Source: Streptomyces sp. NBC_01317 | GTDB lineage: Bacteria > Actinomycetota > Actinomycetes > Streptomycetales > Streptomycetaceae | Direction of reading: 5' to 3' | DNA length: 64,000 nucleotides | NCBI RefSeq assembly: GCF_035961655.1 | Contig: NZ_CP108393.1 | Span: 2,339,501 to 2,403,500 of the forward strand | Shown: positions 34,235 to 44,270 of the stretch, in pieces | Layout: each line of letters starts with the position of its first letter | Numbering within the stretch: position 1 is the stretch's first letter | The notes under the pieces: generated by a model | Database searches by the model: none | What the model was told of the DNA's origin: nothing | The model's input: the letters and a program-made list of their open reading frames with translations, nothing else | Position numbers and translations under genes: made by a program

Positions 34235-35418
34235 CCCGCGGCACCCACCCGCTGGTCCTGCTGCGCCGGCTGCTGGTCGCCGCGGCCTCCGCCGGGGTCG
34301 GTTTCCTGCTGCTGTGCACGCTCGGCTGGGCCCTCGGCCATCCGGCCGGGTCCTATCTGCGGCTGCTGTGGTGCCTGGTCCCGCTGGCCGCCACCGTCCA
34401 GTTCGCGGTGGCGGTGGCCAGGACCGACCCGAGCACCCGGCCCCGCCGCGGACTGTCCGCGGTCGGCCTGGGCCCGGCACGGCTCACGGTGCTGGCCGTC
34501 GCGTCGACGGCCGTGGCCACCACCCTCGGCAGCGCGGTGGCGCTGCTCGTCTTCCTGCACCTGCGCGGCGATCTGACGGGCATGCCGTTCGACGGCGACG
34601 CGGCCGACCTGCTCTCCGCCGACCGGCCACTGCCGCTGGGCGCGGCGCTGACCCTGCTGGCGGCGGCGCCGCTGCTGGCGACCGTCGCCGCGGGACTGGC
34701 ACTGCGACCGCGCCCCACCCTCTCCGTGGCCGACCGGTCCGCAGGCGGTACGGAGGCGGCGGACGCGGGCGGGGAGAAGCCCAGGCGGCCCGACGCCTTC
34801 GCACCGACGTCCGCGCCGGGCGGCCTGCCGTGGGGGTTCGCGCTCGCGGCGGCGGGCCTCGCGGTGGAGACGTACGCGAGCCGGAACGGGAACGCGGGCG
34901 CGCTGCCGCTGCCCGGCCGCTTCGACGGCGGCTCGGCCGGCGTACTGGCGGGCTGGGCGCTGACCGCCGTCGGCCTCGCGCTGGCCGGGCCCGGCATCAC
35001 CCACCTGTGCGGCTGGCTGCTCCAGACGCTGCGCCCCGGCGCGGTCCGGCTGCTGGCGGGCCGCACGCTGATGACCGAGGCGGGGCGGATCGGCCGTCCG
35101 CTGGGCGTGCTGTGCGCGGTGGTCTCCGGCGCGTTCGCGGCGGCGAGCCTGTACGGGCCCGGCGGCGAACGGCCCTTCGGCCCGCTGACCGGGCTGGGCG
35201 CGGGGCTGGTCATCGGCTGCACGGTGGCGACCCTGCTCACGGCCGCGCTGGAATCCCGCCAGGCGCGGGCGACGACGACGGAACAGCTGGTACGGCAGGG
35301 CGCCCCGGCGGCGATGCTCCGCACGGCGGCGGCGGTACGGACCGCGACCCTGCTCGCGGTCTTCGTACCGCTGACCTGGGCGGTGGCGTCCCTGGCGGCG
35401 GTCCCCCTGACGGTCTGA
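34216..35418 (+). CDS. ABC transporter permease-like membrane protein
   Basis: 400 aa with around eight to ten hydrophobic segments and a disordered charged insertion (about 170-200). No clear family motif; partner by overlap with the ATPase. May be an FtsX-like export permease that has lost the usual periplasmic domain. GTG 34216. Substrate unknown. Ends 3 bp before the convergent TetR gene. Confidence 0.7.
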   Translation: MLSLRLTRGTHPLVLLRRLLVAAASAGVGFLLLCTLGWALGHPAGSYLRLLWCLVPLAATVQFAVAVARTDPSTRPRRGLSAVGLGPARLTVLAVASTAVATTLGSAVALLVFLHLRGDLTGMPFDGDAADLLSADRPLPLGAALTLLAAAPLLATVAAGLALRPRPTLSVADRSAGGTEAADAGGEKPRRPDAFAPTSAPGGLPWGFALAAAGLAVETYASRNGNAGALPLPGRFDGGSAGVLAGWALTAVGLALAGPGITHLCGWLLQTLRPGAVRLLAGRTLMTEAGRIGRPLGVLCAVVSGAFAAASLYGPGGERPFGPLTGLGAGLVIGCTVATLLTAALESRQARATTTEQLVRQGAPAAMLRTAAAVRTATLLAVFVPLTWAVASLAAVPLTV

Positions 35419-35421
35419 GGG

Positions 35422-36057
35422 TCACGCCGGGCCGACGCCGGGGAGCAGCGTCGCGGACAGTGTGTCCGCCAGCCACTTCTCGTACGTGTCCGCGTGCCGG
35501 CCGCGCGCGACCGTGAACCGCTGGAAGAGGTCGGGTCCGGTGAGGACCCAGCACGCGTCCACGAGGTACGCGCGGTCCGCACCGGCGGGGAGCACGTCCA
35601 CGCTCGCGAGGTGCCCGACAAAGGCCGTGATCCCCGTGAGCCGCTCCTCCTCCGCCCCGGCCAGCAGCTCGGCCACCTCACCGCTGGCCGATGTCAGCAG
35701 CGTGAAGAGCGGGGCGAGCCGTTCGTGGACGCCCCGCACGAACCCCGCGTAGAGCCTGAGTTTTGTGTACGGGTCGCGGGTGCGCAGCACCTCCTGGAGG
35801 ACGGGCCGCTCGGCCAGGGTGAGGGGTTCGTCGTCACCGGCCTGGGTGACGTCCCACAGCGCCTTCATGAGCTGTGCCTTGCTGCCGAACGTCTTGTAGA
35901 GGGTCTCGGGCGAGACCCCGGCCCGCTCGGCGACGGCGCGGACGGTGGTGGCCCGGTAGCCGTCCCGGAACAGCAGCTCCCGGCAGGCGTCGAGGATCAC
36001 ACCCCGGTTGTGGCGGGCGGAGGCGCGGCGGCGGGTGGAGTCGTAGGGCCGGGTCAT
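35422..36057 (-). CDS. TetR-family repressor
   Basis: 211 aa. N-terminal HTH (about 18-64: TTVRAVAERAGVSPETLYKTFGSKAQLM) and a variable ligand domain. Divergent from the metallo-hydrolase gene across 69 bp that contain an excellent palindrome, so it probably controls itself and that gene. ATG 36057. Confidence 0.9.
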   Translation of the reverse strand: MTRPYDSTRRRASARHNRGVILDACRELLFRDGYRATTVRAVAERAGVSPETLYKTFGSKAQLMKALWDVTQAGDDEPLTLAERPVLQEVLRTRDPYTKLRLYAGFVRGVHERLAPLFTLLTSASGEVAELLAGAEEERLTGITAFVGHLASVDVLPAGADRAYLVDACWVLTGPDLFQRFTVARGRHADTYEKWLADTLSATLLPGVGPA

Positions 36058-36083
36058 CGGACGGCCGCCTCCTTCGTTCGAGA

Positions 36084-36107
36084 TTCAGTACAGTGAACTG
36101 TAATGAA
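36084..36107. promoter_or_regulatory. TetR operator between divergent genes
   Basis: 24-bp dyad: TTCA and TGAA outer arms flank a perfect TACAGT-GA-ACTGTA centre (36089-36102); 22 of 24 positions pair. It lies 20 bp before the hydrolase ATG and 27 bp before the TetR ATG, overlapping likely promoter elements. Confidence 0.8.
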
Positions 36108-36126
36108 AATATCCCCAGGAGGATCC

Positions 36127-36900
36127 ATGGCGAAGCCGACGCCCCACCGCACCGAGATCGCCCCGGGCGTCCACCGCCTCGGCGACCGCACGGTCAACTT
36201 CTACCTGGTCGAGCACGAGGACGGCCTCACGCTCGTCGACACCGGACTCCCCCGCCACTTCGACGGACTCCAGGCCGTCCTGGAGCGGCTCGGCCGCACG
36301 CCCGGGGACATCCGGGCCGTCCTCCTCACCCACGCCCACCCGGACCACACCGGCCTGGCCGAGCGGCTGCGCCGGGCGGGCGCCGGGATCTGGATCGAGG
36401 AGAGGGACGCCGCGGCCCTGGGCGACGGGCCCCGCAGCGCGATGCGGCACGCCGAACCGGAGCGGAGCCTGCTGCCGTACCTGCTGCGGCGGCCCGCCGC
36501 GCTCGGCGCCCCGCTGCACCTGGCGCGCGGGGGCGCGTTCACGGCCCCGGCGGTCGAGAAGGCACACAGCTTCGGTACGGCCGGGCTGCCCGCCACGCTG
36601 CCCGGCGGCCCGCGGGCCGTTCCCGTGCCCGGCCACACCCCGGGGAGCACCGCCTACCTCTTCGCGGAGCGCGGGCTGCTCTTCACCGGCGATGCGCTGG
36701 TCACGTACGACGGCCTCACCGGTCACACCGGGCCGACGCTCGTCGCACGCGGGTTCACCCACAACAGCGCCGCCGCCCTCGCCTCGCTGGAACTGCTGTC
36801 CGGTCCGGCCGGGGCGCTTGTCCTGCCCGGGCACGGCGACCCCTTCACGGAGGGGCCGCGCGCCGCCGTGGAGCGGGCGCGGGAGGCGGGGCGGCACTGA
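36127..36900 (+). CDS. Metallo-beta-lactamase-fold hydrolase
   Basis: 257 aa, glyoxalase-II-like MBL domain with HAHPDHTG (HxHxDH), the downstream HTPGSTAY histidine, FTGDAL aspartate and final GHGDPF histidine: a full binuclear-zinc set. No signal peptide. ATG 36127 with AGGAGG 6 bp upstream. Substrate unknown; regulated by the divergent TetR. Confidence 0.88.
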   Translation: MAKPTPHRTEIAPGVHRLGDRTVNFYLVEHEDGLTLVDTGLPRHFDGLQAVLERLGRTPGDIRAVLLTHAHPDHTGLAERLRRAGAGIWIEERDAAALGDGPRSAMRHAEPERSLLPYLLRRPAALGAPLHLARGGAFTAPAVEKAHSFGTAGLPATLPGGPRAVPVPGHTPGSTAYLFAERGLLFTGDALVTYDGLTGHTGPTLVARGFTHNSAAALASLELLSGPAGALVLPGHGDPFTEGPRAAVERAREAGRH

Positions 36901-36948
36901 GTGCGGGCGGGGCGGACGGTGTGAAGGACCGGCCGCTATCGTGACGCC

Positions 36949-38091
36949 ATGGTGAATGGCGATGACCTCCAACCGCAGCCGACGGACCGGGAGATAGAGA
37001 CCCTCGACGAGTTCGACCGCAGAATCGTCGAAACCGGCGGGAAGCTCGACGGCTTCCGGCTCCAGTCCGTGGACCTGACCGGCCGTACGGACACCCTGAT
37101 CGCCACCGACACCTCCGGCGCCGTCTTCCTCGGCTGCCCCATGGAGGCCGCCGCCCTGGCCAAGGTCCGCGCCGACGGGGCCATGGTGTTCCCGCCGGTG
37201 CCGAACCTCCCCTTCGACCCGTACCGGGGGCTGCTCTACTCCCCCGACCACCTCTTCGACGGGCTCGCGGACCACGGGTACGACGCCACGCCGGACGCGC
37301 GGGCCTACGCGTGGTTCCAGCGCACCAAGTCGGACGGCGACATCTTCGCCTCCATGCTGCGCTCGGTGCACGACGACGCGATCTCCGACGCCCTGGACGA
37401 ACTGCTGTTCGGGGCGCGGGTGGTGGGCGTGATGGGCGGCCACGCGATGGCCCGTGGCACGGACGCGTACGCGGGGGCGGCGCGTCTGGGCCGTGCGCTG
37501 ACCCGTTCCGGGCTGACCGTCGCGACCGGGGGCGGGCCGGGCGCGATGGAGGCGGCGAACCTGGGCGCTTACGCGGCGCCCCACCCCGACGACATGCTGG
37601 ACGAGGCCCTCGAACTCCTGGCCGAGACCCCGTCGTTCGTCCCGTCCGTCTCCGACTGGGCCCAGGCGGCGTTCGACGTGCGGGCGCGGTGGCCCAAGGG
37701 CGAGGAGTCGGTGGGTATCCCGACCTGGTTCTACGGCCACGAGCCGCCGAACGCGTTCGCCGCGCACATCGCCAAGTACTTCGCCAACGCCACCCGCGAG
37801 GACGGGCTGCTGGCCCGGTGCAACGCGGGCGTGATCTTCCTGCCGGGCGCGGCGGGAACGGTCCAGGAGATCTTCGACAACGCGACGCCGAACTATTACG
37901 AGTCACGGGGCGAGCCGACGCCGATGGTCCTGGTGGACCGGGAGCACTGGACGGAGCGGTTGCCGGCGTGGCCGCTGCTGTTGTCGCTCGCGCGGCGCCG
38001 GTCCATGGAGCCGCGGATCGCCCTCGTGGACTCCGTCGAGGAGGTCCCGGCGGCGCTGTCCCGCCTGGCGGGTGGCGCGCGTTCTCGGTGA
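36949..38091 (+). CDS. LOG-family (lysine decarboxylase-like) nucleotide-binding protein
   Basis: 380 aa Rossmann-fold protein with the LOG motifs GGGPGAMEA (about 188-196) and the second site PGAAGTVQEIF (canonical PGGxGTxxE, one Gly replaced by Ala). Small LOG proteins release cytokinin bases from nucleoside monophosphates; this long version has an extra N-terminal ~140 residues and its substrate is unproven. Ribosome site weak. The stop is 20 bp from the first unit of repeat copy B. Confidence 0.8.
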   Translation: MVNGDDLQPQPTDREIETLDEFDRRIVETGGKLDGFRLQSVDLTGRTDTLIATDTSGAVFLGCPMEAAALAKVRADGAMVFPPVPNLPFDPYRGLLYSPDHLFDGLADHGYDATPDARAYAWFQRTKSDGDIFASMLRSVHDDAISDALDELLFGARVVGVMGGHAMARGTDAYAGAARLGRALTRSGLTVATGGGPGAMEAANLGAYAAPHPDDMLDEALELLAETPSFVPSVSDWAQAAFDVRARWPKGEESVGIPTWFYGHEPPNAFAAHIAKYFANATREDGLLARCNAGVIFLPGAAGTVQEIFDNATPNYYESRGEPTPMVLVDREHWTERLPAWPLLLSLARRRSMEPRIALVDSVEEVPAALSRLAGGARSR

Positions 38092-38110
38092 CCGGGTTGC
38101 GGTTCTTGTT

Positions 38111-38876
38111 GTCCTCAATCGCCGGACGGGCTTTGTTTGTGCGTCTGCCCGGGGCGCGGGCGCGGCTTACTGATTGTCCTCAATCGCCGGACGGGCTTGG
38201 TTGTGCCCGCTGCGGGCCGGTTGCGTATGCGCGGGTTGTCGCCGGGGGCCGGGCAGGGGTCGTGTCCTGCACTGCATGTTTTACGTCGCGTTCGGGACCT
38301 CGTTTAGTTCACCGGTAGTCACGCGACACAAAACACGCTCTACGTTCCGGACACGACCCCTGCCCGTCCCCCTTCCACGCCCGCGTCAAGGCAAATCAAG
38401 CCCGTCCGGCGTTTGAGGACGCGGTAACCCGCACCCGGCACCGGGCAGAGGCCAAAATCCAGCCCGTCCGGCGATTGAGGACATCGGTAAGCCGCACCCG
38501 CGCACCGCGGAGGGGCACACTCCAGCCTGTCCGGCGTTTGAGGACATCAGTAAGCCGCGCTCGCCCACCGGGCGCCAGGCGCTCCCCGCAGCGGGGGGTC
38601 GTTGAGCTCACCCTCGGCGTGAGGGGGGTGGGGTCGGAGGAGGTGCGTGTGTCCGGACGTAAAGCGTGTTTTGTGGCGCATGACTACCGGTGAACTGGAC
38701 GAGTTCCTGAGGCGCCGTAAAACATGCAGTCCGGACATACGTACCTCCGCAGGCCCCACCCCCCGCCACCACGACAAACCCAAGCCCGTCCGGCGATTGA
38801 GGACATCAGTAACCCGCGCCCACCACCGGGGCGCAGACGCCCGTCCGGCGCAAGGACAAGCAACACGCGCAACCGG
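38111..38876. repeat. Composite intergenic repeat, copy B
   Basis: Fills the 785-bp convergent gap between stops at 38091 and 38877. Two forward units (38111, 38178; spacing 67 bp), hairpin 1 (about 38240-38380), three reverse units (about 38398, 38461, 38524; spacing 63 bp), G-rich junction, hairpin 2 (about 38620-38765), then two reverse units (about 38781 and 38840). The last bases appear to supply the final codons and stop of the ABC ATPase. Hairpin 1 arms share GGGCAGGGGTCGTGTCC; the loop of hairpin 2, read on the other strand, shares GTTCACCGGTAGTCA with the loop of hairpin 1. The short ORFs in it look like repeat translations, not genes. Confidence 0.92.
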
Positions 38877-39931
<1,055 letters not shown>

Positions 39932-39932
<1 letters not shown>

Positions 39933-41638
39933 CAGAATTCCCCCGAGCGGTCGGTACGGATACGTTCGAGCACGAGCAGCGACACCGCGCACACCACCAT
40001 CAGGACGGTGCTCAGGGCCATCGCCTGCCCGTAGTTGAGCTCCCCGGGCCGGCCCAGCAGCCGCGCCACGGCCACCGGCAGCGTCGGCCGGTCGGGTCGG
40101 GCGATGAAGACCGTCGCGCCGAACTCGCCGAGCGAGACCGCGAAGGCGAACCCGGCCGCGACGAGCAGCGCCCGCCGTACCAAAGGGAGATCGACCTCGC
40201 GCCAGGCCCGCAGCGGCGACGCGCCCAGCACCGCCGCCGCCTCGCGCAGCCGTCCGTCCACCGCCCGGAGCACGGGCAGCATGGTCCGTACGACAAAGGG
40301 CACCCCGACCAGCGCCTGCGCGAGCGGCACCAGGATCCAGGACGCCCGCAGGTCCAGCGGCGGCTTGTCGAGAGTGATCAGGAAGCCGAAGCCGACGGTC
40401 ACCGCCGAGACGCCGAGCGGCAGCATCAGCAGGGCGTCGAACCCGCGGACGAGCCGGCCCGCGCGCCGGGTCAGCGCGGCGGCGGCCAGCCCGCCCACGA
40501 GCAGCGCGATCGCCGTCGCGACCACCGCGTACTCCAGGGAGTTCCGTACCGCGTCCAGCGGCGGGACGAGGAAGGTGCCGCTCGTCCCCACGGACGTGAG
40601 CGCCCGGTAGAAGGTGAAGCCGTACCCGCCGGGGCCGTCGAAGGAGCGCTCGACCAGCACCCCGAGCGGCAGCAGGATCAGGACGAGGACCACACCGAGT
40701 ACGCAGAGGAGCAGCGTCCACTGCCCCGGCCCCTTCGGGCGGCGCGCCGTCAGCGCCGGGTCGACCAGGCGCAGCGCGGCCTCCCGCCGCCGCACGGTCC
40801 AGGCGTGCAGCGCCAGGATGGCGCCGACGGCGGCGAACTGGACGAGGGTGAGCACGGCGGCGGTCGGCAGGTCGAGGAGTTGCGCGGTCTGCCGGTAGAT
40901 CTCCACCTCCAGCGTGGAGTACGCGGGACCGCCGAGGATCTGCACGACGCCGAAGGAGGTGAAGGTGAAGAGGAAGACCATCAGGGCGGCGGCCGCGACG
41001 GCGGGGCCGAGGGCGGGCAGGGTCACGCGCCACCAGGCCGCGAGGCGGCTCGCGCCGAGCACCCGCGCGGCTTCCTCCTGGCGCGGGTCGAGCTGCGACC
41101 ACAGGCCGCCGACGGTCCGTACGACCACCGCGTAGTTGAAGAAGACGTGGGCGAGGAGGATGGCCCAGACGGTGGTGTCGAGCCGGACGCCCCACAGTTC
41201 GTCGAGGAGTCCGCCGCGCCCGAGCAGGGCCAGGAAGGCCGTACCGACCACGACGGTCGGCAGGACGAACGGCACGGTGACAACCGCCCGGAGCAGTTGT
41301 CTGCCGGGGAAGTCGAAGCGCGCGAAGACGTACGCGCCGGGCAGGGCGACGACCAGGGTGAGCGCCGTGGAGGCGAGGGCCTGCCAGGTCGTGAACCACA
41401 GGACGTCGAGGATGTCGGGGCGGCTCAGCACGTCACCGACGCGGCCGAACTGCCAGACGCCACCGGTCCGCAGCCCGCGGCCGACGATCGCGGTCACGGG
41501 ATAGGCGAAGAAGACCGCGAAGAACACGACGGGCACGGCCATGAGGCCGAGCCGTACGGCGTGTGCCCGTACGGCCCGGCGATCCGGCTCGCGCTCGCGG
41601 ACTACTTCACTACGAGTGAGGTCCACGTCTGGATCCAC
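39932..41638 (-). CDS. thiP: Thiamine ABC transporter permease, fused two-domain
   Basis: 568 aa, twelve predicted helices as two fused permease halves, each with an EAA loop (EEAARVLGASRLAAWWRVTLP near 200-220 and REAAAVLGASPLRAWREVDLP near 470-490), as in ThiP. GTG 41638 overlaps the binding-protein stop by 37 bp; later starts are possible. Same operon as its neighbours. Confidence 0.85.
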
Positions 41639-42714
41639 TGCTCCCGGTTGGCGGCGATCTTGTCGGGCGCCACCGTCTCCGGCCGGTCGGCGGTCGCGCC
41701 GAACTCGGTGAACAGCGGGGGCAGCGGGACGGCCTTGACCACCGGGTTCACGAACATGTTCAGCGGCATGTCCGCCTGGAACCGGTCGCTGATCAGGAAG
41801 TCCAGCAGCGCCTTGCCGCCGGCCTCGTTCTTCGCGCCGCCGAGCAGGCCCGCGAACTCGATCTGCCGGAAGCAGGTGCCGGTGGCGACGCCGGTCGGCG
41901 CGACCTTGGGCCGCGGCTCGGAGTACAGCACCTCGACGGGCGGGCTGGAGGCGTACGAGACGACGAGCGGGCGGTCCCCGTTGGCCTTCTTGCCGCCGGC
42001 CGATCCGGAGAAGCTCTCGTTGTAGGCCTGCTCCCAGCTGTCCACGACCTGGACGCCGTTGGCCTTGAGCTTCTTCCAGTAGTCCTGCCAGCCGGAGTCG
42101 CCGGAGTGGGCGACCGTACCGAGCAGGAAGCCGAGGCCGGGCGAGGACGTCGCCACGTTCTCGGTGACGAGCAGGTTCTTGTACTCCGGCTTGATCAGGT
42201 CGTCGAAGCTCTGCGGGGGCGCGAGCTTCTTGTCCGCGAAGTACTTCTTGTCGTAGTTGACGCAGATGTCACCGGTGTCGATCGGGGTGACCCGGTTCTT
42301 CGCCGCGTCGAGCCGCGTGTCGGCGGCGACCCGGTCGAGTCCCTTCGCCTGGTAGGGCGTGAACAGACCGTTGTCGAGGGCGCGGGAGAGGAGGGTGTTG
42401 TCCACGCCGAAGAAGACGTCGCCCTGCGGGGAGCCCTTGGTGAGGATCTCCTTGTTGAGCGCCTCGCCGGCGTCCCCGCTCTTGAGGACCTTGACCGTGT
42501 AGCCCGTCTCCTTGGTGAACGCCTTGAGCACGGCGGGCGAGGCGTTGAACGAGTCGTGGCTGACGAGGGTGACGGTCTTGGACTTCGTCCCGCCCCCGTC
42601 GCCGCCGGACGACTCCGTACCGTCGGATCCGCCGCAGGCGGCGAGGGTCGAGACCCCGAGCGCGGCGACGAGCGCGAGGCCCGCTGTTCTTCTTGCGTGA
42701 GTGATACGCAGCAC
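41602..42714 (-). CDS. thiB: Thiamine-binding lipoprotein
   Basis: 370-aa solute-binding protein with a lipoprotein signal (TLAACGG, lipidated Cys27) and an acidic Gly-rich linker. The TbpA/ThiB-like opening VTLVSHDSFNAS, the GDICVNYDKKYF stretch and the overall length fit the thiamine-binding family. GTG 42714 with AGGAGG 7 bp upstream; that ribosome site lies inside a hairpin. First gene after a TPP riboswitch, so expression should fall when thiamine pyrophosphate is abundant. Confidence 0.88.
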   Translation of the reverse strand: MLRITHARRTAGLALVAALGVSTLAACGGSDGTESSGGDGGGTKSKTVTLVSHDSFNASPAVLKAFTKETGYTVKVLKSGDAGEALNKEILTKGSPQGDVFFGVDNTLLSRALDNGLFTPYQAKGLDRVAADTRLDAAKNRVTPIDTGDICVNYDKKYFADKKLAPPQSFDDLIKPEYKNLLVTENVATSSPGLGFLLGTVAHSGDSGWQDYWKKLKANGVQVVDSWEQAYNESFSGSAGGKKANGDRPLVVSYASSPPVEVLYSEPRPKVAPTGVATGTCFRQIEFAGLLGGAKNEAGGKALLDFLISDRFQADMPLNMFVNPVVKAVPLPPLFTEFGATADRPETVAPDKIAANREQWIQTWTSLVVK

Positions 42715-42721
42715 TGGTTTT

Positions 42722-42801
42722 CCTCCTGGGAAGTCCAGGAGAAGACGCGGCCCTGCCCGGCTCCCTGCCGCGACGGACGCGGGCCGGGCGCCGGGCAGGG
42801 C
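42722..42801 (-). promoter_or_regulatory. Expression platform of the TPP riboswitch
   Basis: Two elements between aptamer and thiB. A 12-bp perfect inverted repeat (42750-42761 and 42790-42801). Close to the start, arms CTCCTGG and CCAGGAG (42723-42729, 42735-42741) enclose the thiB AGGAGG (42722-42727). This suggests translational control by ribosome-site sequestration; the larger stem could be a terminator or antiterminator. Confidence 0.65.
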
Positions 42802-42820
42802 GCAACAGCTTGAGTGATGT

Positions 42821-42930
42821 CCGAACTTCCTACCCAGAATGACCTGGGCAAGGTTCAGAGGGTCTGCGACCGGTGTCCGCTCGTGGAGCCGGATCCGTAT
42901 CGCACTCTCAGCGCTGTGGCGCTCCCCTGT
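42821..42930 (-). ncRNA. TPP riboswitch (THI element)
   Basis: On the minus strand the thi-box pieces occur in order: ACAGGGGAGCGCC, GCTGAGAGTGCG, GACCCTCTGAACCT, CCAGGTCATTCTGGGTAGGAAG. These correspond to P2/P3 with the CUGAGA loop and the P4/P5 pyrophosphate-binding half. It lies about 107 bp upstream of thiB and directly downstream of rlmN. Confidence 0.93.
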
Positions 42931-42987
42931 CGGAATATGTGTCGTACGGAAAATCTGTTGTTCAAAGCCAGATTACACAGCTGCCCC

Positions 42988-44100
42988 TCAGCGTTCGGAA
43001 GCGGCCAGCTGTCCGCACGCTCCGTCGATCTCCTGGCCGCGGGTGTCGCGTACGGTCACCGGCACGCCGTGCCGTGCGATCGCCTCGACGAAGGCCTTCT
43101 CGTCCTCGGGGCGCGAGGCCGTCCACTTGGAGCCCGGGGTCGGGTTGAGGGGGATCAGGTTGACGTGCACCCGCTTGCCCTTGAGCAGCCGGCCCAGCCG
43201 GTCGCCCCGCCACGCCTGGTCGTTGATGTCCCGGATCATGGCGTACTCGATGGAGATCCGGCGGCCGGACTTCGCCGCGTACTCCCACGCCGCGTCCAGC
43301 ACCTCCGGCACCTTCCAGCGGGTGTTGACCGGTACGAGGGTGTCGCGCAGCTCGTCGTCGGGCGCGTGGAGCGAGACCGCGAGGCGGCACTTGAAGCCCT
43401 CGTCGGCGAAGCGCAGCATCGCCGGGACCAGGCCGACCGTCGAGACGGTGATCCCGCGCTGCGAGATGCCGAGGCCGTCGGGCTCGGGGTCGGTGAGCCG
43501 GCGGATCGCGCCGACCACCCGGTTGTAGTTGGCGAGCGGCTCGCCCATGCCCATGAAGACGATGTTCGAGAGCCGCGCGGGACCTCCGGGCACCTCGCCG
43601 TCGCGCAGGGCGCGCATGCCGTCGACGATCTGGTGCACGATCTCGGCGGTGGACAGGTTGCGGTCGAGTCCGGCCTGGCCGGTCGCGCAGAAGGGGCAGT
43701 TCATCCCGCAGCCCGCCTGGGACGAGATGCACATGGTGACCCGGTCCGGGTAGCGCATGAGCACGGACTCGACCAGCGTGCCGTCGTGGAGGCGCCACAG
43801 GGTCTTACGGGTCGTGTCGTCGTCGCAGGAGATGTGCCGTACGACGGACATCAGGTCGGGCAGCAGCTCCGCCGCGAGCTTCTGCCGCGCCCCGGCGGGG
43901 ATGTCGGTCCACTGCTCGGGGTCGTGCGCGTAGCGCGCGAAGTAGTGCTGGGACAGCTGCTGGGCGCGGAAGGGCTTCTCGCCTGTCGCGGCGACGGCCT
44001 CACGGCGCTCGGCGGGGGTGAGGTCGGCGAGGTGCCGCGGCGGCTTCTTGGCTCCGCGGGGCGCGACAAAAGTGAGTTCTCCGGGGGTCGGCGGGGCCAT
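42988..44100 (-). CDS. rlmN: 23S rRNA (adenine2503-C2)-methyltransferase RlmN
   Basis: 370-aa radical SAM enzyme methylating A2503 of 23S rRNA and A37 of some tRNAs. The iron-sulfur cluster Cys are 131, 135 and 138 (CGMNCPFC). A GxGEP-type GMGEPLANY and the C-terminal reactive Cys in DGACGQLA are present. ATG 44100 with GGAG about 10 bp upstream. Separated from cdsA by a terminator. Confidence 0.95.
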   Translation of the reverse strand: MAPPTPGELTFVAPRGAKKPPRHLADLTPAERREAVAATGEKPFRAQQLSQHYFARYAHDPEQWTDIPAGARQKLAAELLPDLMSVVRHISCDDDTTRKTLWRLHDGTLVESVLMRYPDRVTMCISSQAGCGMNCPFCATGQAGLDRNLSTAEIVHQIVDGMRALRDGEVPGGPARLSNIVFMGMGEPLANYNRVVGAIRRLTDPEPDGLGISQRGITVSTVGLVPAMLRFADEGFKCRLAVSLHAPDDELRDTLVPVNTRWKVPEVLDAAWEYAAKSGRRISIEYAMIRDINDQAWRGDRLGRLLKGKRVHVNLIPLNPTPGSKWTASRPEDEKAFVEAIARHGVPVTVRDTRGQEIDGACGQLAASER

Positions 44101-44220
44101 GAACGCAAGTCTCCTCGGTGCGGCGAGGCCCGCTCCCCGGTGCCACGGGGAAGAGCGGCACCACGTTGCCGGTGCCGGGAGACCTCACGGGATCAGCCCC
44201 GCGCGGGGCGCGGGGACCAA

Positions 44221-44252
44221 AAGGGCTCGCCACCGGTGAGTGGCGAGCCCTT
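44221..44252 (-). terminator. Intrinsic terminator of the frr-cdsA unit
   Basis: Perfect 12-bp stem AAGGGCTCGCCA/TGGCGAGCCCTT (8-nt loop) followed on the minus strand by a short T-rich stretch. It lies 18 bp after the cdsA stop. Confidence 0.85.
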
Positions 44253-44270
44253 CAAGAGTACCGGTGCGGC

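Noticed and set aside
38174..38872. Short ORFs in copy B
   Set aside because: Same repeat-derived translations as in copy A, with loop changes that do not respect codon phase.
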